Shown here: positions 35,359 to 44,857 of the stretch, one piece after another
Layout: each line of letters opens with the position of its first letter
Position numbering within the stretch: position 1 is the stretch's first letter
Origin: Nitrosarchaeum koreense MY1
Lineage (GTDB): Archaea; Thermoproteota; Nitrososphaeria; Nitrososphaerales; Nitrosopumilaceae
Length of the DNA: 64,000 nucleotides
Reading direction: 5' to 3'
Assembly: GCF_000220175.1 (NCBI RefSeq)
Contig: NZ_AFPU01000001.1
Coordinates: 1,027,512-1,091,511 of the forward strand
Position numbers and translations under genes: made by a program
The notes under the pieces: generated by a model
The model's database searches: none
The model's input: the letters and a program-made list of their open reading frames with translations, nothing else
Told to the model about the DNA's origin: nothing

Positions 35359-37131
35359 ATGTCAGAGTACAAATTGGAGAGATGGGATCTTTCAGAACTT
35401 ACAAAGGACCCAAAGAGCCCAGAATTTCAAAAACAAATTAAAGAATTAGAGGAAATGGCAAAGAGATTTGAAAAAATAAAATTAAAACTAGACCCCAAAA
35501 TGTCATCAAAAAAATTTATCGGCATACTACATGAAGTAGAAGATATTTCTGAAAAAATGAGCAAAATTGGAGGATATGCGTCATTACAATACTCTGCAGA
35601 TACACAATCAGATGAAGCGACCTCACTAATTACTAGAATGTCAAAATTAGGTTCAGAAATTTCAAATAAAATTTTGTTTTTTGATTTATGGTGGAAAACT
35701 CAAGTTGATGATAAAAATGCAAAAAGACTGATTAAAGATTCAGGTGAACTTTCAGAATATCTCAATCATAAAAGACTATTTGCAAAATATGCTTTATCGG
35801 AACCAGAAGAAAAGATCATCAATACTTTAGACGTTACAGGAATTTCTGCCCTTGTCAAACTGTATGATAAGATGACTAGCGCATATGTATACAAAATGAA
35901 AGTTGGTGGAAAAACAAAAAAGATGACACGTGAAGAGATTACAAATTACATTAGAAGTACAAATGCAAAAGTCAGAGAGACAGCATACAAGACAATTTTA
36001 ACAAAATATACTGAAAACAAGGGAGTAAATGGAGAGATATATCAGAACATTGTTTTGAATTGGAAAGATGAAGGAATCGAAATTCGAGGGTACAAGTCGC
36101 CAATCTCTATGAGAAATATTGGAAACGATGTAGATGATAAAACCATAGAGTCACTTCTAACGGTATGTAGAAAAAATTCTCCGGTATTTCAAAAATTCTT
36201 TTTACAAAAAGCAAAAATGCTAAAAATGAAAAAATTACGCAGGTATGATCTGTATGCTCCTGTAGCAACCCACATGAAAGAGAAAAATTATCAATATGAT
36301 AAATCAGTAAAGATTGTTTTAGAGTCACTTGGAAGATTTAGCCCCAAATTAGAAGGATTTGCAAGAAAAGTCTTTGATGAAAAACATGTGGATTCATCTA
36401 TAAGACCTGGAAAAAGAGACGGTGCATTTTGCAGCACATTAACTCCAAAGATCACACCATATGTTCTAGTTAATTTTACTGGAAAAACCAGAGATGTTTT
36501 CACACTAGCTCACGAATTAGGCCATGCCGTTCACAGTCAAGCAGCACAAGACAGATCAATTCTTGTTCAAGATGCTCCGTTACCTCTAGCTGAAACCGCA
36601 TCCACGTTTTCGGAATTATTACTATATGATAATTTATCAAATAAAGTAACAAACGATGAGAAAAAAATAATGCTAGCTGAAAAAATTGATGATCTTTATG
36701 CGACAATTATGCGTCAAGCATTTTTTACTATTTTTGAAGTATCAACACATGAGCAAATTGGAAAAGGAACTATAGTGAATGAGATTTCAAAGACATATCT
36801 TCAAAATCTAAAAGAACAGTTTGGAAATTCAGTTGTCATTTCAGATGATTTTGCAATAGAATGGAGTTGTATACCTCATTTTTACCACACGCCATTTTAT
36901 TGCTATGCATATTCATTTGGAAATTTACTTGCATTGGCATTATTTCAAAGATATAAAAAAGAAGGAAGTAGTTTCGTTCCATCATACATCGATATTCTTG
37001 CTGCAGGTGGCTCAAAGAAGCCAGAGAAGTTGTTGGCAGAGCATGGATTTGATATCAGATCAGAGAAATTTTGGCAAGACGGATTTGATTATGTCCAAAG
37101 CCAAGTAAAAGCACTTTCAGCATTAAACTAG
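35359..37131 (+). CDS. pepF: Oligoendopeptidase F (M3 family metallopeptidase)
   Basis: A 590-residue zinc peptidase of the M3 family that degrades oligopeptides in the cytoplasm. The zinc site AHELGHAVHSQ is at about 391-401, with the third ligand in LAETASTFSELLL about 20 residues on. The start MSEYKLERWDLSEL at 35359 is preferred over the ATG at 35323 because of the TATA box position and because the extra 12 residues are not domain-like. Full length for the family. Confidence 0.93.
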   Translation: MSEYKLERWDLSELTKDPKSPEFQKQIKELEEMAKRFEKIKLKLDPKMSSKKFIGILHEVEDISEKMSKIGGYASLQYSADTQSDEATSLITRMSKLGSEISNKILFFDLWWKTQVDDKNAKRLIKDSGELSEYLNHKRLFAKYALSEPEEKIINTLDVTGISALVKLYDKMTSAYVYKMKVGGKTKKMTREEITNYIRSTNAKVRETAYKTILTKYTENKGVNGEIYQNIVLNWKDEGIEIRGYKSPISMRNIGNDVDDKTIESLLTVCRKNSPVFQKFFLQKAKMLKMKKLRRYDLYAPVATHMKEKNYQYDKSVKIVLESLGRFSPKLEGFARKVFDEKHVDSSIRPGKRDGAFCSTLTPKITPYVLVNFTGKTRDVFTLAHELGHAVHSQAAQDRSILVQDAPLPLAETASTFSELLLYDNLSNKVTNDEKKIMLAEKIDDLYATIMRQAFFTIFEVSTHEQIGKGTIVNEISKTYLQNLKEQFGNSVVISDDFAIEWSCIPHFYHTPFYCYAYSFGNLLALALFQRYKKEGSSFVPSYIDILAAGGSKKPEKLLAEHGFDIRSEKFWQDGFDYVQSQVKALSALN

Positions 37132-37145
37132 ATTTTTAATAATAT

Positions 37146-37186
37146 GGGGCTGGCAGTCCAACGCATGGACTACCAGCTTGTTCCCC
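37146..37186. ncRNA. GC-rich structured element, candidate small RNA or terminator
   Basis: Between two convergent genes lies a 41-base element of unusually high GC content. It folds as GGGG/CCCC, then CTGG/CCAG, a C-A mismatch, then AGTCC/GGACT closing a 7-base loop (AACGCAT), with a one-sided CTTGTT bulge. High GC with paired helices in an AT-rich genome is a hallmark of functional RNA in archaea. No C/D boxes or ACA tail were found, and the strand is not known. Confidence 0.45.
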
Positions 37187-37246
37187 GAACGGTTTGAATT
37201 CGATGTCAAATTGAAGTTCAAAATTATCTGATTTAAATGTTTGAAA

Positions 37247-37822
37247 CTATCCCCAGTCTATTTTTCTTGATTTTAGTTTTCGAATAGAGCCAGCCAAAAT
37301 CCCAATGGTAATCCCAATATGATAAAGAAAATACAAAAAGACTTCAAAAGTACTAGGGGTGAGATCAGTGAATCTACTAAGACCGGTTAATAGTAAAATA
37401 AGTAAGCTAAAAAACAAAACAAAAATTTTGGTGGCACCATGGATAGGTGCAAATTTCATCAATACAAAAGTCATAACAGTTACAGATATGGCAAGAACTG
37501 CCAAGAATCCAACATTCAATCCAAATACAAGAAAAATCAGAGAGGTTATCTCTCCAGGATTATTTGCCTGAAAAATGCTAGAGATATCAATTTTTTCAGT
37601 GGATGCAAACCTAGGAACACTCAAGATGGCATTTGCAAGAAACAAGAAAAATAAAGAGACAGAGACAGTCTTCACATGATTTTGTAGACGTGGAAATCGC
37701 AAGAGAATTGCTTTTCCCAAAATAATTCCTTGAAAAATCCCAATTCCAAATGCGCTTACTATTGCAACTACTGAAAATATAGGATTTTGAAAGATTTCAA
37801 CTAAGTATGGAGCTAGAACCAC
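37247..37822 (-). CDS. Multi-pass membrane protein, unknown function
   Basis: A 191-residue protein with five to six predicted membrane helices (for example VVAIVSAFGIGIFQGIILG, VSLFFLFLANAIL, IFVLFFSLLILLLTGL) and a basic cytoplasmic tail. No conserved motif is recognised. Confidence 0.65.
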   Translation of the reverse strand: MVLAPYLVEIFQNPIFSVVAIVSAFGIGIFQGIILGKAILLRFPRLQNHVKTVSVSLFFLFLANAILSVPRFASTEKIDISSIFQANNPGEITSLIFLVFGLNVGFLAVLAISVTVMTFVLMKFAPIHGATKIFVLFFSLLILLLTGLSRFTDLTPSTFEVFLYFLYHIGITIGILAGSIRKLKSRKIDWG

Positions 37823-37966
37823 ATCTAAAAAATAATCTGAATTGCAATATTAGGTACCAGATAGAGAGTTTTAGTAAAATTAGCAAAAAAATTTCATCAA
37901 AGATAAAAGGCTTGATGAATAAAAAGAGAGTAAATTTAATAATTTCATTATAAAAAAGTCAAACAT

Positions 37967-39121
37967 ATGCAAAAGATCTGGTTTTTGTTTGGATTGATAG
38001 GAGTGTTGATTGGCATGACAGGTTATGCATATTCACAAGAAACTAGTCTTGCTACATTTCAAGAGACCGCACAGATAATTATCGATAAGAGCATATCTCA
38101 AAACGTTACAGCCTCAATTGCCTTACAAAGTACAAGCATTCAAGAGATACAAATCCCAGCAGAATTGGAGCAAAAAATTAGAGAAGATAGAAGGATTACA
38201 GCAATAGTTGTAACAAATGAGAATCATTGTATTTTAGGTGTTTTTGACGAGTCATGTATCATCATAAATGTTGCAAGAGATCCAGAAGATAAAGGCATTT
38301 TAGCAATACAAAATACTACAAAAAGAGTCGCATCATTATTTATCGATGATGTGAATCAGGCATTAGATACAGAAGCAAAATTTCATTCAGTATTCATTCA
38401 AAGTGAAGATGAAACAAGCAAGGCTTTAGAAACATCAGGAACTATTTCAGGCAAAGGAACTGTATCTGCAGTGTATACGATGCCCATGGAAGACACTGCT
38501 TCAATGTATGAAAAGATCTCAGCATTACTTTTACCAAGAGAGATTAGAGACAGAGGAGGATTTTACGACATAGCAAAGAACCTATCAAAAGAAGAAAATG
38601 CAAAAATAACATTTTCTATAATACCAATAGAAAATAAATCATTATTACAATTAAAATTATCAGTAGATTATCCAAATACTGCTTCATCAATAAATGAAAT
38701 TAGTCCATTAGAATTGTTGAAAACAAATGAATTGAAAAGATCAGAGTACTTTTCATCAGGATTTTATCCATTAAATTCAATATTACAAGTAGTAGTGCTA
38801 TCACCAGAATCAACTAACGTATCAGATGTGAGAGGAAATATCATACCATCACAGTTAGTTGACGGTGAAAAAATCCCTACTGAAATTACAAAAGAAGGAT
38901 GGATTTTTGATCCTGAACAAGGAAAGAGAATTCAGGGGAAATTTATTTTTGGGGAAAGAAAATCAATTGATAAAAATGAATTAATATTTTCATTAGGAGG
39001 TAGCCAGTTATCTACGCCTAAAATTGAAACATCATTTGACGAATCAATTGTAATTGTAATAATAATTTCAGTTATTGCAATTGGTGCTGCAATATATTAT
39101 CTTAAAGGATATAGAAAGTAA
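37967..39121 (+). CDS. Secreted protein anchored by a C-terminal helix
   Basis: A 384-residue protein with an N-terminal signal peptide (about 1-23), a large extracellular part and a C-terminal membrane helix (IVIVIIISVIAIGAAIYYL) followed by a basic stop (KGYRK). The body is beta-rich with no Cys cluster beyond two residues near 87-96. Likely an envelope protein; family not recognised. Its end abuts the convergent arginine decarboxylase gene. Confidence 0.7.
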   Translation: MQKIWFLFGLIGVLIGMTGYAYSQETSLATFQETAQIIIDKSISQNVTASIALQSTSIQEIQIPAELEQKIREDRRITAIVVTNENHCILGVFDESCIIINVARDPEDKGILAIQNTTKRVASLFIDDVNQALDTEAKFHSVFIQSEDETSKALETSGTISGKGTVSAVYTMPMEDTASMYEKISALLLPREIRDRGGFYDIAKNLSKEENAKITFSIIPIENKSLLQLKLSVDYPNTASSINEISPLELLKTNELKRSEYFSSGFYPLNSILQVVVLSPESTNVSDVRGNIIPSQLVDGEKIPTEITKEGWIFDPEQGKRIQGKFIFGERKSIDKNELIFSLGGSQLSTPKIETSFDESIVIVIIISVIAIGAAIYYLKGYRK

Positions 39122-39673
39122 TTACACTAGTAAAACAGCAGCTGCAAAGACAGTAGTCCATTTTCCATCTTTATCGCCTTTTGTTGATTGAGTAACATTT
39201 TGTGTTTTGTAAATTTGACCAGAGATAGTCCATTGTTGTCTTTTTTCATCCCAACTTTTATCAATATCAAATGGAATTCCAAGTGAAGACGCAAGCATTT
39301 GTGCTGCAATATCTTCAGCATAATCACCTGACTGTTGTTCATTTTGTCCAAATGATTCGTATTCAGAAAGATATCCGTAACGATTAGTATCTTTAGGTCT
39401 GGCAATACCAACTGAAGCAGAACATAGTCTTTGTGGCTCATTTGTTTGATTTTTAGAATAAATTGTAAACAAGATTTGTCCAGGTTTAATTTGCTTAAGA
39501 CCTTCATTTCTTGATATTAGTTTTGCATTTGGCGGGAATATACTAGAAATCAAAACCAGATTAGTGCCAGCAATTCCAGCATCTCTTAGAGCATATTCGA
39601 AACTTGTCAATCGGTCTTCATGAACACCTTTACCTTTTGTAAGAAATAATTTCTTTGCAACTAAATCTAGCAA
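39122..39673 (-). CDS. pdaD: Pyruvoyl-dependent arginine decarboxylase
   Basis: A 183-residue proenzyme making agmatine from arginine, the first step of archaeal polyamine synthesis. LISSIFPPNA (about 42-51) contains the Ser-Ser site where self-cleavage makes the pyruvoyl group. ASVGIARPKD and YAEDIAAQML are further family blocks. Full length and intact. Confidence 0.93.
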   Translation of the reverse strand: MLDLVAKKLFLTKGKGVHEDRLTSFEYALRDAGIAGTNLVLISSIFPPNAKLISRNEGLKQIKPGQILFTIYSKNQTNEPQRLCSASVGIARPKDTNRYGYLSEYESFGQNEQQSGDYAEDIAAQMLASSLGIPFDIDKSWDEKRQQWTISGQIYKTQNVTQSTKGDKDGKWTTVFAAAVLLV

Positions 39674-39974
39674 TTCTTTTTTGATGAAACAGTTTTATTA
39701 TTTATACTTTGATTGAAAAATCTAAAAACAGGTTTTAAAAAATATCAATTGGTTGTAGCACCATCATATGTTTCAAGATGTTTTCTTAGTTACAAAATTG
39801 CTCTATAGAAATTTACCATATTTGTAAAAAAATGAGATGATTTTAAGGCATTATTGTACCTAAAGTGAATTGAAATAACAGAATAAAACACACCCATAAA
39901 CAAGATTACCATTTAAAGGCATACCAGTTATTGATGAGTTAGATTTTTTACACAATATAAGAGCAGTATGAATT
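39674..39974. other. Intergenic region, no feature seen
   Basis: These 301 AT-rich bases separate the diverging pdaD and CPBP genes. No frame, strong hairpin or repeat was recognised; promoters for both genes must lie here. Confidence 0.5.
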
Positions 39975-40523
39975 ATGTTGGAGGATTTTTTTCAATCAGA
40001 TACTTTTGTGATTGGATATTACATTTTAACTGTAGGGGCATCATTACTTCTCATCAAAGAGACTAGGAAAAGAATTACTGATCTTAAAATCGGAATCGGT
40101 TCAATAAAATATGCGCCAATTCCATTTGGGATTTTATTTGCATACATCGTTTTTGCTCATGATTTTGTTGAGACCATACCAATTCTAAATTGGAGTTGGT
40201 TAGGGTACAACATTGCGTTTGGTCCATTTGCAGATCAAGGGTTTTGGGGAATAGTACCGTTTATCCCATTGTTAGTGTACATGTTTATTCACATCAACTA
40301 TGTTGAAGAATTGTATTTCAGAAAATCAAAGAAGATGGTAGTAGTTTGGGCATTGATCCATATTGCCATGGGAATTAAAGTACACATGGCACTGTTACTT
40401 TTGCCAATAGGATTTTTGTTCAAATATATTTATGATAAAAAGGGAATTAATCACTCGTTTGCAATGCACTTTGCAACAAACATTTTAGTCATTATCGCGC
40501 TTTTTCTTTCGTTTATTCTCTGA
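39975..40523 (+). CDS. CPBP-type intramembrane protease-like protein
   Basis: A 182-residue membrane protein with about five helices. It carries the motifs of the CPBP/Rce1 (CAAX protease and bacteriocin-processing) family: E111-E112-x3-R116 (VEELYFR), H129 (LIHIAMG) and H160/H165 with N169 (NHSFAMHFATN). The expected catalytic Glu and His residues are thus present, though the fit is short and divergent. It may process prenylated or membrane proteins; substrates are unknown. Its 3' end overlaps a convergent gene by 39 bases. Confidence 0.6.
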   Translation: MLEDFFQSDTFVIGYYILTVGASLLLIKETRKRITDLKIGIGSIKYAPIPFGILFAYIVFAHDFVETIPILNWSWLGYNIAFGPFADQGFWGIVPFIPLLVYMFIHINYVEELYFRKSKKMVVVWALIHIAMGIKVHMALLLLPIGFLFKYIYDKKGINHSFAMHFATNILVIIALFLSFIL

Positions 40524-40712
40524 TTGAGGTGTCTGATTAAGAAAAACCCAACCGAAAAATCCACCCAACGAGATATTGATGACACCCATAAATGTAATCA
40601 ATAATGAAGTATTTGGTGGTGCAACTTTCAGACCCACAACAATACCAACAATACCAGTTACAAAAAACATCATCATTAAGACTTTGAGTCGTAAAGGATT
40701 GACGTATTTCAT
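40485..40712 (-). CDS. Small two-helix membrane protein
   Basis: A 75-residue protein with two predicted membrane helices (MMMFFVTGIVGIVVGL and ITFMGVINISLGGFFGWVFL) and a very basic C-terminus (NKRKKKRDND). The last part overlaps the end of the CPBP gene on the other strand. No family assigned. Confidence 0.55.
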   Translation of the reverse strand: MKYVNPLRLKVLMMMFFVTGIVGIVVGLKVAPPNTSLLITFMGVINISLGGFFGWVFLNQTPQSENKRKKKRDND

Positions 40713-40861
40713 GGATAATTTATGGATTATTTGACACTATTATAATCTGATGTAATAGATCCATCAAATAATTTCAGAAGTTTTTTCATAACTCACGATA
40801 CGTAGATCTTTGAAGATATTCGGTAACACTTTAAAGATCCGAAATTTTTATTGGATTTTGT

Positions 40862-40936
40862 GCCAATATAGCTCAGCCTGGTTAGAGCATCAGATTTGTA
40901 ATCTGAGGGTCGTGGGTTCGGATCCCATTATTGGCT
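40862..40936 (+). tRNA. tRNA-Thr (TGT)
   Basis: Acceptor GCCAATA/TATTGGC, D arm GCTC/GAGC, anticodon stem TCAGA/TCTGA with loop TTTGTAA (anticodon TGT), variable loop GGGTC, T arm GTGGG/CCCAT with loop TTCGGAT, discriminator T. No intron and no encoded CCA. T-rich sequence follows and can terminate transcription. Confidence 0.96.
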
Positions 40937-41001
40937 TTTTAATTTTTATAAAAATAACTTCAAAAGAGTAAAAGAAAAAACGACGTTAAGCGTATTTCAG
41001 C

Positions 41002-41160
41002 CTAATATCTTCCTCTATTTTCAGATCTTGGTTTTCTATGTTTTGGTAAACATTCTTTGCAGAATACATCTCTACCTTCTATTGGTTGAAAAGGTACTTG
41101 GGATTCTTTTCCGCAATCAGAACATGTACATGGGTACATTTTTCGGTCATCTACTGACAT
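41002..41160 (-). CDS. 52-residue CxxC...CxxC zinc-binding protein
   Basis: Read directly from the bases: ATG at 41160, TAG at 41002-41004. Sequence blocks CTCSDCGKESQVPFQP and GRDVFCKECLPKHR match the widespread small CxxC-x17-CxxC zinc domain that is often found near or fused to DEAD-box helicases and cold-shock proteins. A DEAD-box helicase lies 1 kb away, diverging. The tail SENRGRY is basic and may bind RNA. Confidence 0.75.
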   Translation of the reverse strand: MSVDDRKMYPCTCSDCGKESQVPFQPIEGRDVFCKECLPKHRKPRSENRGRY

Positions 41161-41249
41161 TGCTAGAGATACTTATGAGGGAATATAAGAACTGTTAGAA
41201 AGAAAAATAGGCAATACGAATAAGTACGTAACAATTGAAGCAAGCCTAA

Positions 41250-42041
41250 ATGGATTCAGATGAATCAAATCACAGTGGGAAAAAAATAGTGAGTAAATCG
41301 GTTTTTAATATTTTAGTGGTCTCAATAATTGGAGTTGGTTTGATAGCTGCATTTTTTGCAGGTTCTTTTATTAGTTTAAAATCAGAGCAGGTAACAAAAT
41401 CGGAATTAAACAATGCGATTGCAAGTATCGAAGCAAAGATTTCAAAAAATCAGATGCCAACACAGCCAAACATACAACCAATCAAGATAACTGCAGATGA
41501 CGACCCAATCATTGGAAATCAAGATGCGCCGATTACCATAATAGAATTTTCGGATTTTCAGTGTCCATTTTGTGCTAGATTTCAAACTCAGACTCTTCCA
41601 TTAATTTTAGAACAATACGTAGAAACAGGAAAAGTGAAATTTGTGTTTAGAGATTTCCCAATTCAATCCAGTCACCCTAATGCAATGCCAGCAGCTGCTG
41701 CATCAGAGTGCGCAGATGAACAAAACAAATTTTGGCAGTATCATGATAGGTTATTTGAAAACCAAGGAATTTGGAATAAAATGGATTTTACATCTGCAAT
41801 TACAGTCTTTAAAGAATATGCAATAGAATTAGAGTTAAATCAAGAACAATTCAACGCTTGTCTAGATTCTGGCAAATATGTCAATGAGATCAACAATGAT
41901 CTAACAGATGGAAGAAATTATGAGATTACGGGAACACCTGGATTTTTCATTGGAAATGAAAAGATAGGATTTGTAAAAGTAAATGGAGCCCAATCCTTTG
42001 AGATATTTCAAGGCATAATAGAGTCTCAGCTCAACTCTTAA
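41250..42041 (+). CDS. Membrane-anchored DsbA/thioredoxin-like oxidoreductase
   Basis: A 263-residue protein with an N-terminal membrane helix (about 20-45) and an extracellular DsbA-type thioredoxin domain. The redox motif is CPFC (about 107-110, within DFQCPFCARF). The cis-Pro loop reads ITGTPGFFIG. The domain includes the inserted helical part with DRLFENQG. It likely forms or isomerises disulfides of exported proteins, which are numerous in this window. Confidence 0.88.
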   Translation: MDSDESNHSGKKIVSKSVFNILVVSIIGVGLIAAFFAGSFISLKSEQVTKSELNNAIASIEAKISKNQMPTQPNIQPIKITADDDPIIGNQDAPITIIEFSDFQCPFCARFQTQTLPLILEQYVETGKVKFVFRDFPIQSSHPNAMPAAAASECADEQNKFWQYHDRLFENQGIWNKMDFTSAITVFKEYAIELELNQEQFNACLDSGKYVNEINNDLTDGRNYEITGTPGFFIGNEKIGFVKVNGAQSFEIFQGIIESQLNS

Positions 42042-42144
42042 ATCAGAACAAGCGTTTATTAGACCTAAAAAGGACTTTAGTATATCGGAATAATGACGAG
42101 TGGGCAATGAGCTTTTTCGTCATTGCTTTAGAGAAGAAAACAAA

Positions 42145-43491
42145 ATGACAAAATTTCAAGATTTAGGATTAAGAGAAGAATTACTGAAAGGGATTCGTGA
42201 AATGGGATTTGATGAAGCATTTCCTATTCAAGAAGCCGTTATTCCAGTATTACTTACAGGAAGAGATGTCGTAGGACAAGCTCATACTGGTTCTGGTAAA
42301 ACAGCAGCATTTGCTTTAGCAATGCTTCAAGAGATACAACCAAAAAAAGGCATCCAGGGCTTGGTGATGGCTCCAACAAGAGAGCTTGCAATGCAAATTT
42401 CATCAGAGATAAAGAAATTTGGAAAATATACTGGAATTAGAGTGGCAACAGTTTACGGAGGCCAAGGAATGGGATTACAATTAGATGCATTAGATAGAGG
42501 GGTCGAGATAGTAGTTGCAACTCCTGGAAGATTAATTGATCATCTTAAACGTGGTTCAATTGAACTAGGAGATATCACTCACATCGTGTTAGATGAAGCA
42601 GACACAATGTTAGATATGGGATTTGTTGACGATATTCAGTTTATTTTAGATCTTGCTCCAGAAGAGAGAGTAATGTCATTGTTTTCAGCAACAATGCCAA
42701 CAGAAATTTTAAGATTATCTGAAGACTATCTAAAGAATCCTAAACAATTTTTGCTTGATGCAGATGATCTTAGCGGAGAAGGCATAGACCAAGCATACCT
42801 GGTAATTAAAGATAGAGATAAAATGAAATATCTTATTGATTTTATCAAACCACTTAAAGGTCAGATCATAGTTTTCTGTTCTACAAAATATAGAACCAGA
42901 GATGTAGCAAAATATCTTCATCAAGAAAAATTTGATGCAGTTGCAATCGAAGGAGATATGTCACAAAGCAGAAGAGAGCAATCAATGTCCAAATTCAGAA
43001 GCGGTAAGGTAGACATTCTTGTTGCAACCGATGTAGCATCAAGAGGAATCGATGTTCCAAGAGTAGAACTAGTAGTAAATTATGATGTTCCAAATCAAGA
43101 GATGGCATATTTCCACAGAATTGGAAGAACCGCAAGAGCAGGAGCAAAAGGAAGAGCAATCACACTAGTATCATACTCATCTGTAGGAGATTGGAATTTA
43201 ATTAAACGCCAAATCAAAGTACCGCTAACAGATTTGAATAAAGAGATGGGAATAGAAATTTCAATTCCTGACCCATTAAAGAGACAGTCACCATCCAGAA
43301 GATTTGGAGGATCACAATCAAGATCTGAGTATTCAAGAGGTAGAAGTGGTGGCGGATATGGAAGGTCTGGAGGTTCTGGCGGGTATAGAGGTTCCAATAG
43401 AGGAGATGCAAGAGATGACAGAAGTGGTGGAAGAAAAAGATATGGTGACCGTAATAGTGGAAATAGCTATGGCGGACGCAGTAGATGGTAG
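42145..43491 (+). CDS. DEAD-box RNA helicase with Arg/Gly-rich tail
   Basis: A 448-residue ATP-dependent RNA helicase starting at MTKFQDLGL; the frame is open from a GTG at 42100. Motifs: Q motif (FPIQEAVIP), AHTGSGKTAAFA, APTRELA, TPGRLID, DEAD (VLDEADTML), SATMP, ATDVASRGIDVP and HRIGRTARAG. The C-terminal 75 residues are an RG/SR-rich, low-complexity tail (GGSGGYRGSNRGDARDDRSG) typical of RNA-binding and cold-shock helicases. Likely unwinds RNA during ribosome assembly or at low temperature. Confidence 0.94.
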   Translation: MTKFQDLGLREELLKGIREMGFDEAFPIQEAVIPVLLTGRDVVGQAHTGSGKTAAFALAMLQEIQPKKGIQGLVMAPTRELAMQISSEIKKFGKYTGIRVATVYGGQGMGLQLDALDRGVEIVVATPGRLIDHLKRGSIELGDITHIVLDEADTMLDMGFVDDIQFILDLAPEERVMSLFSATMPTEILRLSEDYLKNPKQFLLDADDLSGEGIDQAYLVIKDRDKMKYLIDFIKPLKGQIIVFCSTKYRTRDVAKYLHQEKFDAVAIEGDMSQSRREQSMSKFRSGKVDILVATDVASRGIDVPRVELVVNYDVPNQEMAYFHRIGRTARAGAKGRAITLVSYSSVGDWNLIKRQIKVPLTDLNKEMGIEISIPDPLKRQSPSRRFGGSQSRSEYSRGRSGGGYGRSGGSGGYRGSNRGDARDDRSGGRKRYGDRNSGNSYGGRSRW

Positions 43492-43539
43492 TAGCTGTAA
43501 AACTTAAAGACAAGTAATAGAACTATTATTCTAAGAAAA

Positions 43540-43767
43540 ATGCATATTGGATTTATTTTGTTAAATTGTGATCTTGGTGCAGAAGAATACATTGTTGAGG
43601 AATTAAAACAAATGCCCAAAGTCAAAAACGCACATCTGACTTATGGAGCATACGATGTAATTGCAGAAGTAAACACAGAAGAGCAAAAAGATTTTGAAAA
43701 AGCGGTTGCAGACATTAGAAAATTATCAAGAGTGGTAAGCACAATGACACTAAATGTCATAAATTAA
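43540..43767 (+). CDS. Stand-alone Lrp/AsnC ligand-binding (RAM) domain protein
   Basis: A 75-residue RAM/ACT-like domain (IGFILLNCDLGAEEYIVEEL, VKNAHLTYGAYDVIAEV, VVSTMTLNVI) without a DNA-binding domain. Such proteins bind amino acids and modulate partner Lrp regulators by oligomerisation. The fold assignment is good, the ligand unknown. Confidence 0.85.
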   Translation: MHIGFILLNCDLGAEEYIVEELKQMPKVKNAHLTYGAYDVIAEVNTEEQKDFEKAVADIRKLSRVVSTMTLNVIN

Positions 43768-43833
43768 GAATGGTAATCTTAACTAAATTTTTATCAACTA
43801 GCAAGTTATTGAAAATTATTGACGTATAGAATA

Positions 43834-44034
43834 ATGGAAGATGTACTAAATGCATCCGAAGTCAAAATCCATCTTGAGACTTGCAGTGTCTATCAAAATA
43901 ATCCAAACGATACAGCCACATCAAAATGGCATAAAGCCAGTAGTATTGCAGAGGCAGAGAACATTGCAAAAGAAACATCAAAGAAATACAACAAGGGTTG
44001 GAAAAAAGCAGATTGTTGTATGAAATTTGCTTAG
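43834..44034 (+). CDS. Small conserved protein, unknown function
   Basis: A 66-residue protein from the ATG at 43834 (a TTG at 43819 would add five residues). It has Cys at about 17 and a Cys pair near the end (KKADCCMKF). The body alternates charged helix and strand (SSIAEAENIAKETSKKYNKGW). No family assigned. Confidence 0.55.
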   Translation: MEDVLNASEVKIHLETCSVYQNNPNDTATSKWHKASSIAEAENIAKETSKKYNKGWKKADCCMKFA

Positions 44035-44056
44035 GCTCAATTTTGTGAAATTAGGT

Positions 44057-44857
44057 TTATGAGATTTTAAACAATTCTTTGGCATTTTTGTACATGAAAT
44101 TGTCTCTAAATTCCTGTTTGATTTTCAGCTTTGCAACAAAGTTAAGGTATGAATCCATTGAGCTGATAGGCCAGTCAGTTCCATAAAGTAGGTATTTTGG
44201 TTCTCCGGCATAATTAATTAGCTCGGCAACTTTTTCTTTGATCATTTTTTCAAAAAAGTGATCAAAGATACCAATAACGAGACCAGAGATATCAGCATAG
44301 ACATTTTTATTTTTGTATATGACTTCTTGAGCATCTTGAATCCAGGGGTTTCCTAGATGACACATTACAATTTTTAGCTCAGGATTGTCTACTGCAACAT
44401 CATCAAGGTTTAACGGACGAGAATAACGAAGTTTTCCTTTTGGACTATATGTATCCCCAGTATGAAACATTGCAGGGACGCCAAATTCCACACAAGTATC
44501 ATAAATTTTTTGATATCTTTCATCATATGGATAATAATGCTCATAACCAGAATAAATTTTGAGGCCTTTTACCAATCCATCTTTAATCCAAGTTCTGTAA
44601 TTTTTTAAATCTTCATCAGTATGATTGTCAATTGAGAATCCTGCAACGACGCCAAGATTATCATATTTTTTAATTGCATCAATGATCTGTTTTGCTGAAG
44701 GTCTCTCTGAATTTGTTTTGTAGGATGATAAAATAATAGCATAATCTACATTGTTACTTGTCATTTCTTTTTGAAGTTCATCTATTCTATCATCTAAAAC
44801 AGGAATATGATGAATTAGCTCATATTGATTAACGTGAACATGACAATCGATGATCAT
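44057..44857 (-). CDS. Amidohydrolase family protein
   Basis: A 266-residue TIM-barrel hydrolase of the amidohydrolase-2 type. The metal-binding motif DCHVHVN is at residues 3-9, MFHTGDT at about 130, MCHLGNPW at about 166 and GTDWPI at about 227, matching the four ligand-bearing strands. Family members decarboxylate or hydrolyse aromatic or lactone substrates; this substrate is unknown. Its start overlaps the GNAT gene's stop by 4 bases. Confidence 0.85.
   Translation of the reverse strand: MIIDCHVHVNQYELIHHIPVLDDRIDELQKEMTSNNVDYAIILSSYKTNSERPSAKQIIDAIKKYDNLGVVAGFSIDNHTDEDLKNYRTWIKDGLVKGLKIYSGYEHYYPYDERYQKIYDTCVEFGVPAMFHTGDTYSPKGKLRYSRPLNLDDVAVDNPELKIVMCHLGNPWIQDAQEVIYKNKNVYADISGLVIGIFDHFFEKMIKEKVAELINYAGEPKYLLYGTDWPISSMDSYLNFVAKLKIKQEFRDNFMYKNAKELFKIS

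Noticed and set aside
39127-39507. A 126-codon frame within the arginine decarboxylase gene
   Set aside because: It lies wholly inside pdaD in another frame, has no domain, and its composition is that of a shifted reading of the real gene.
43304-43507. A 67-codon acidic frame at the end of the helicase gene
   Set aside because: It is the shifted reading of the repetitive RG-rich tail; low complexity explains the open frame.
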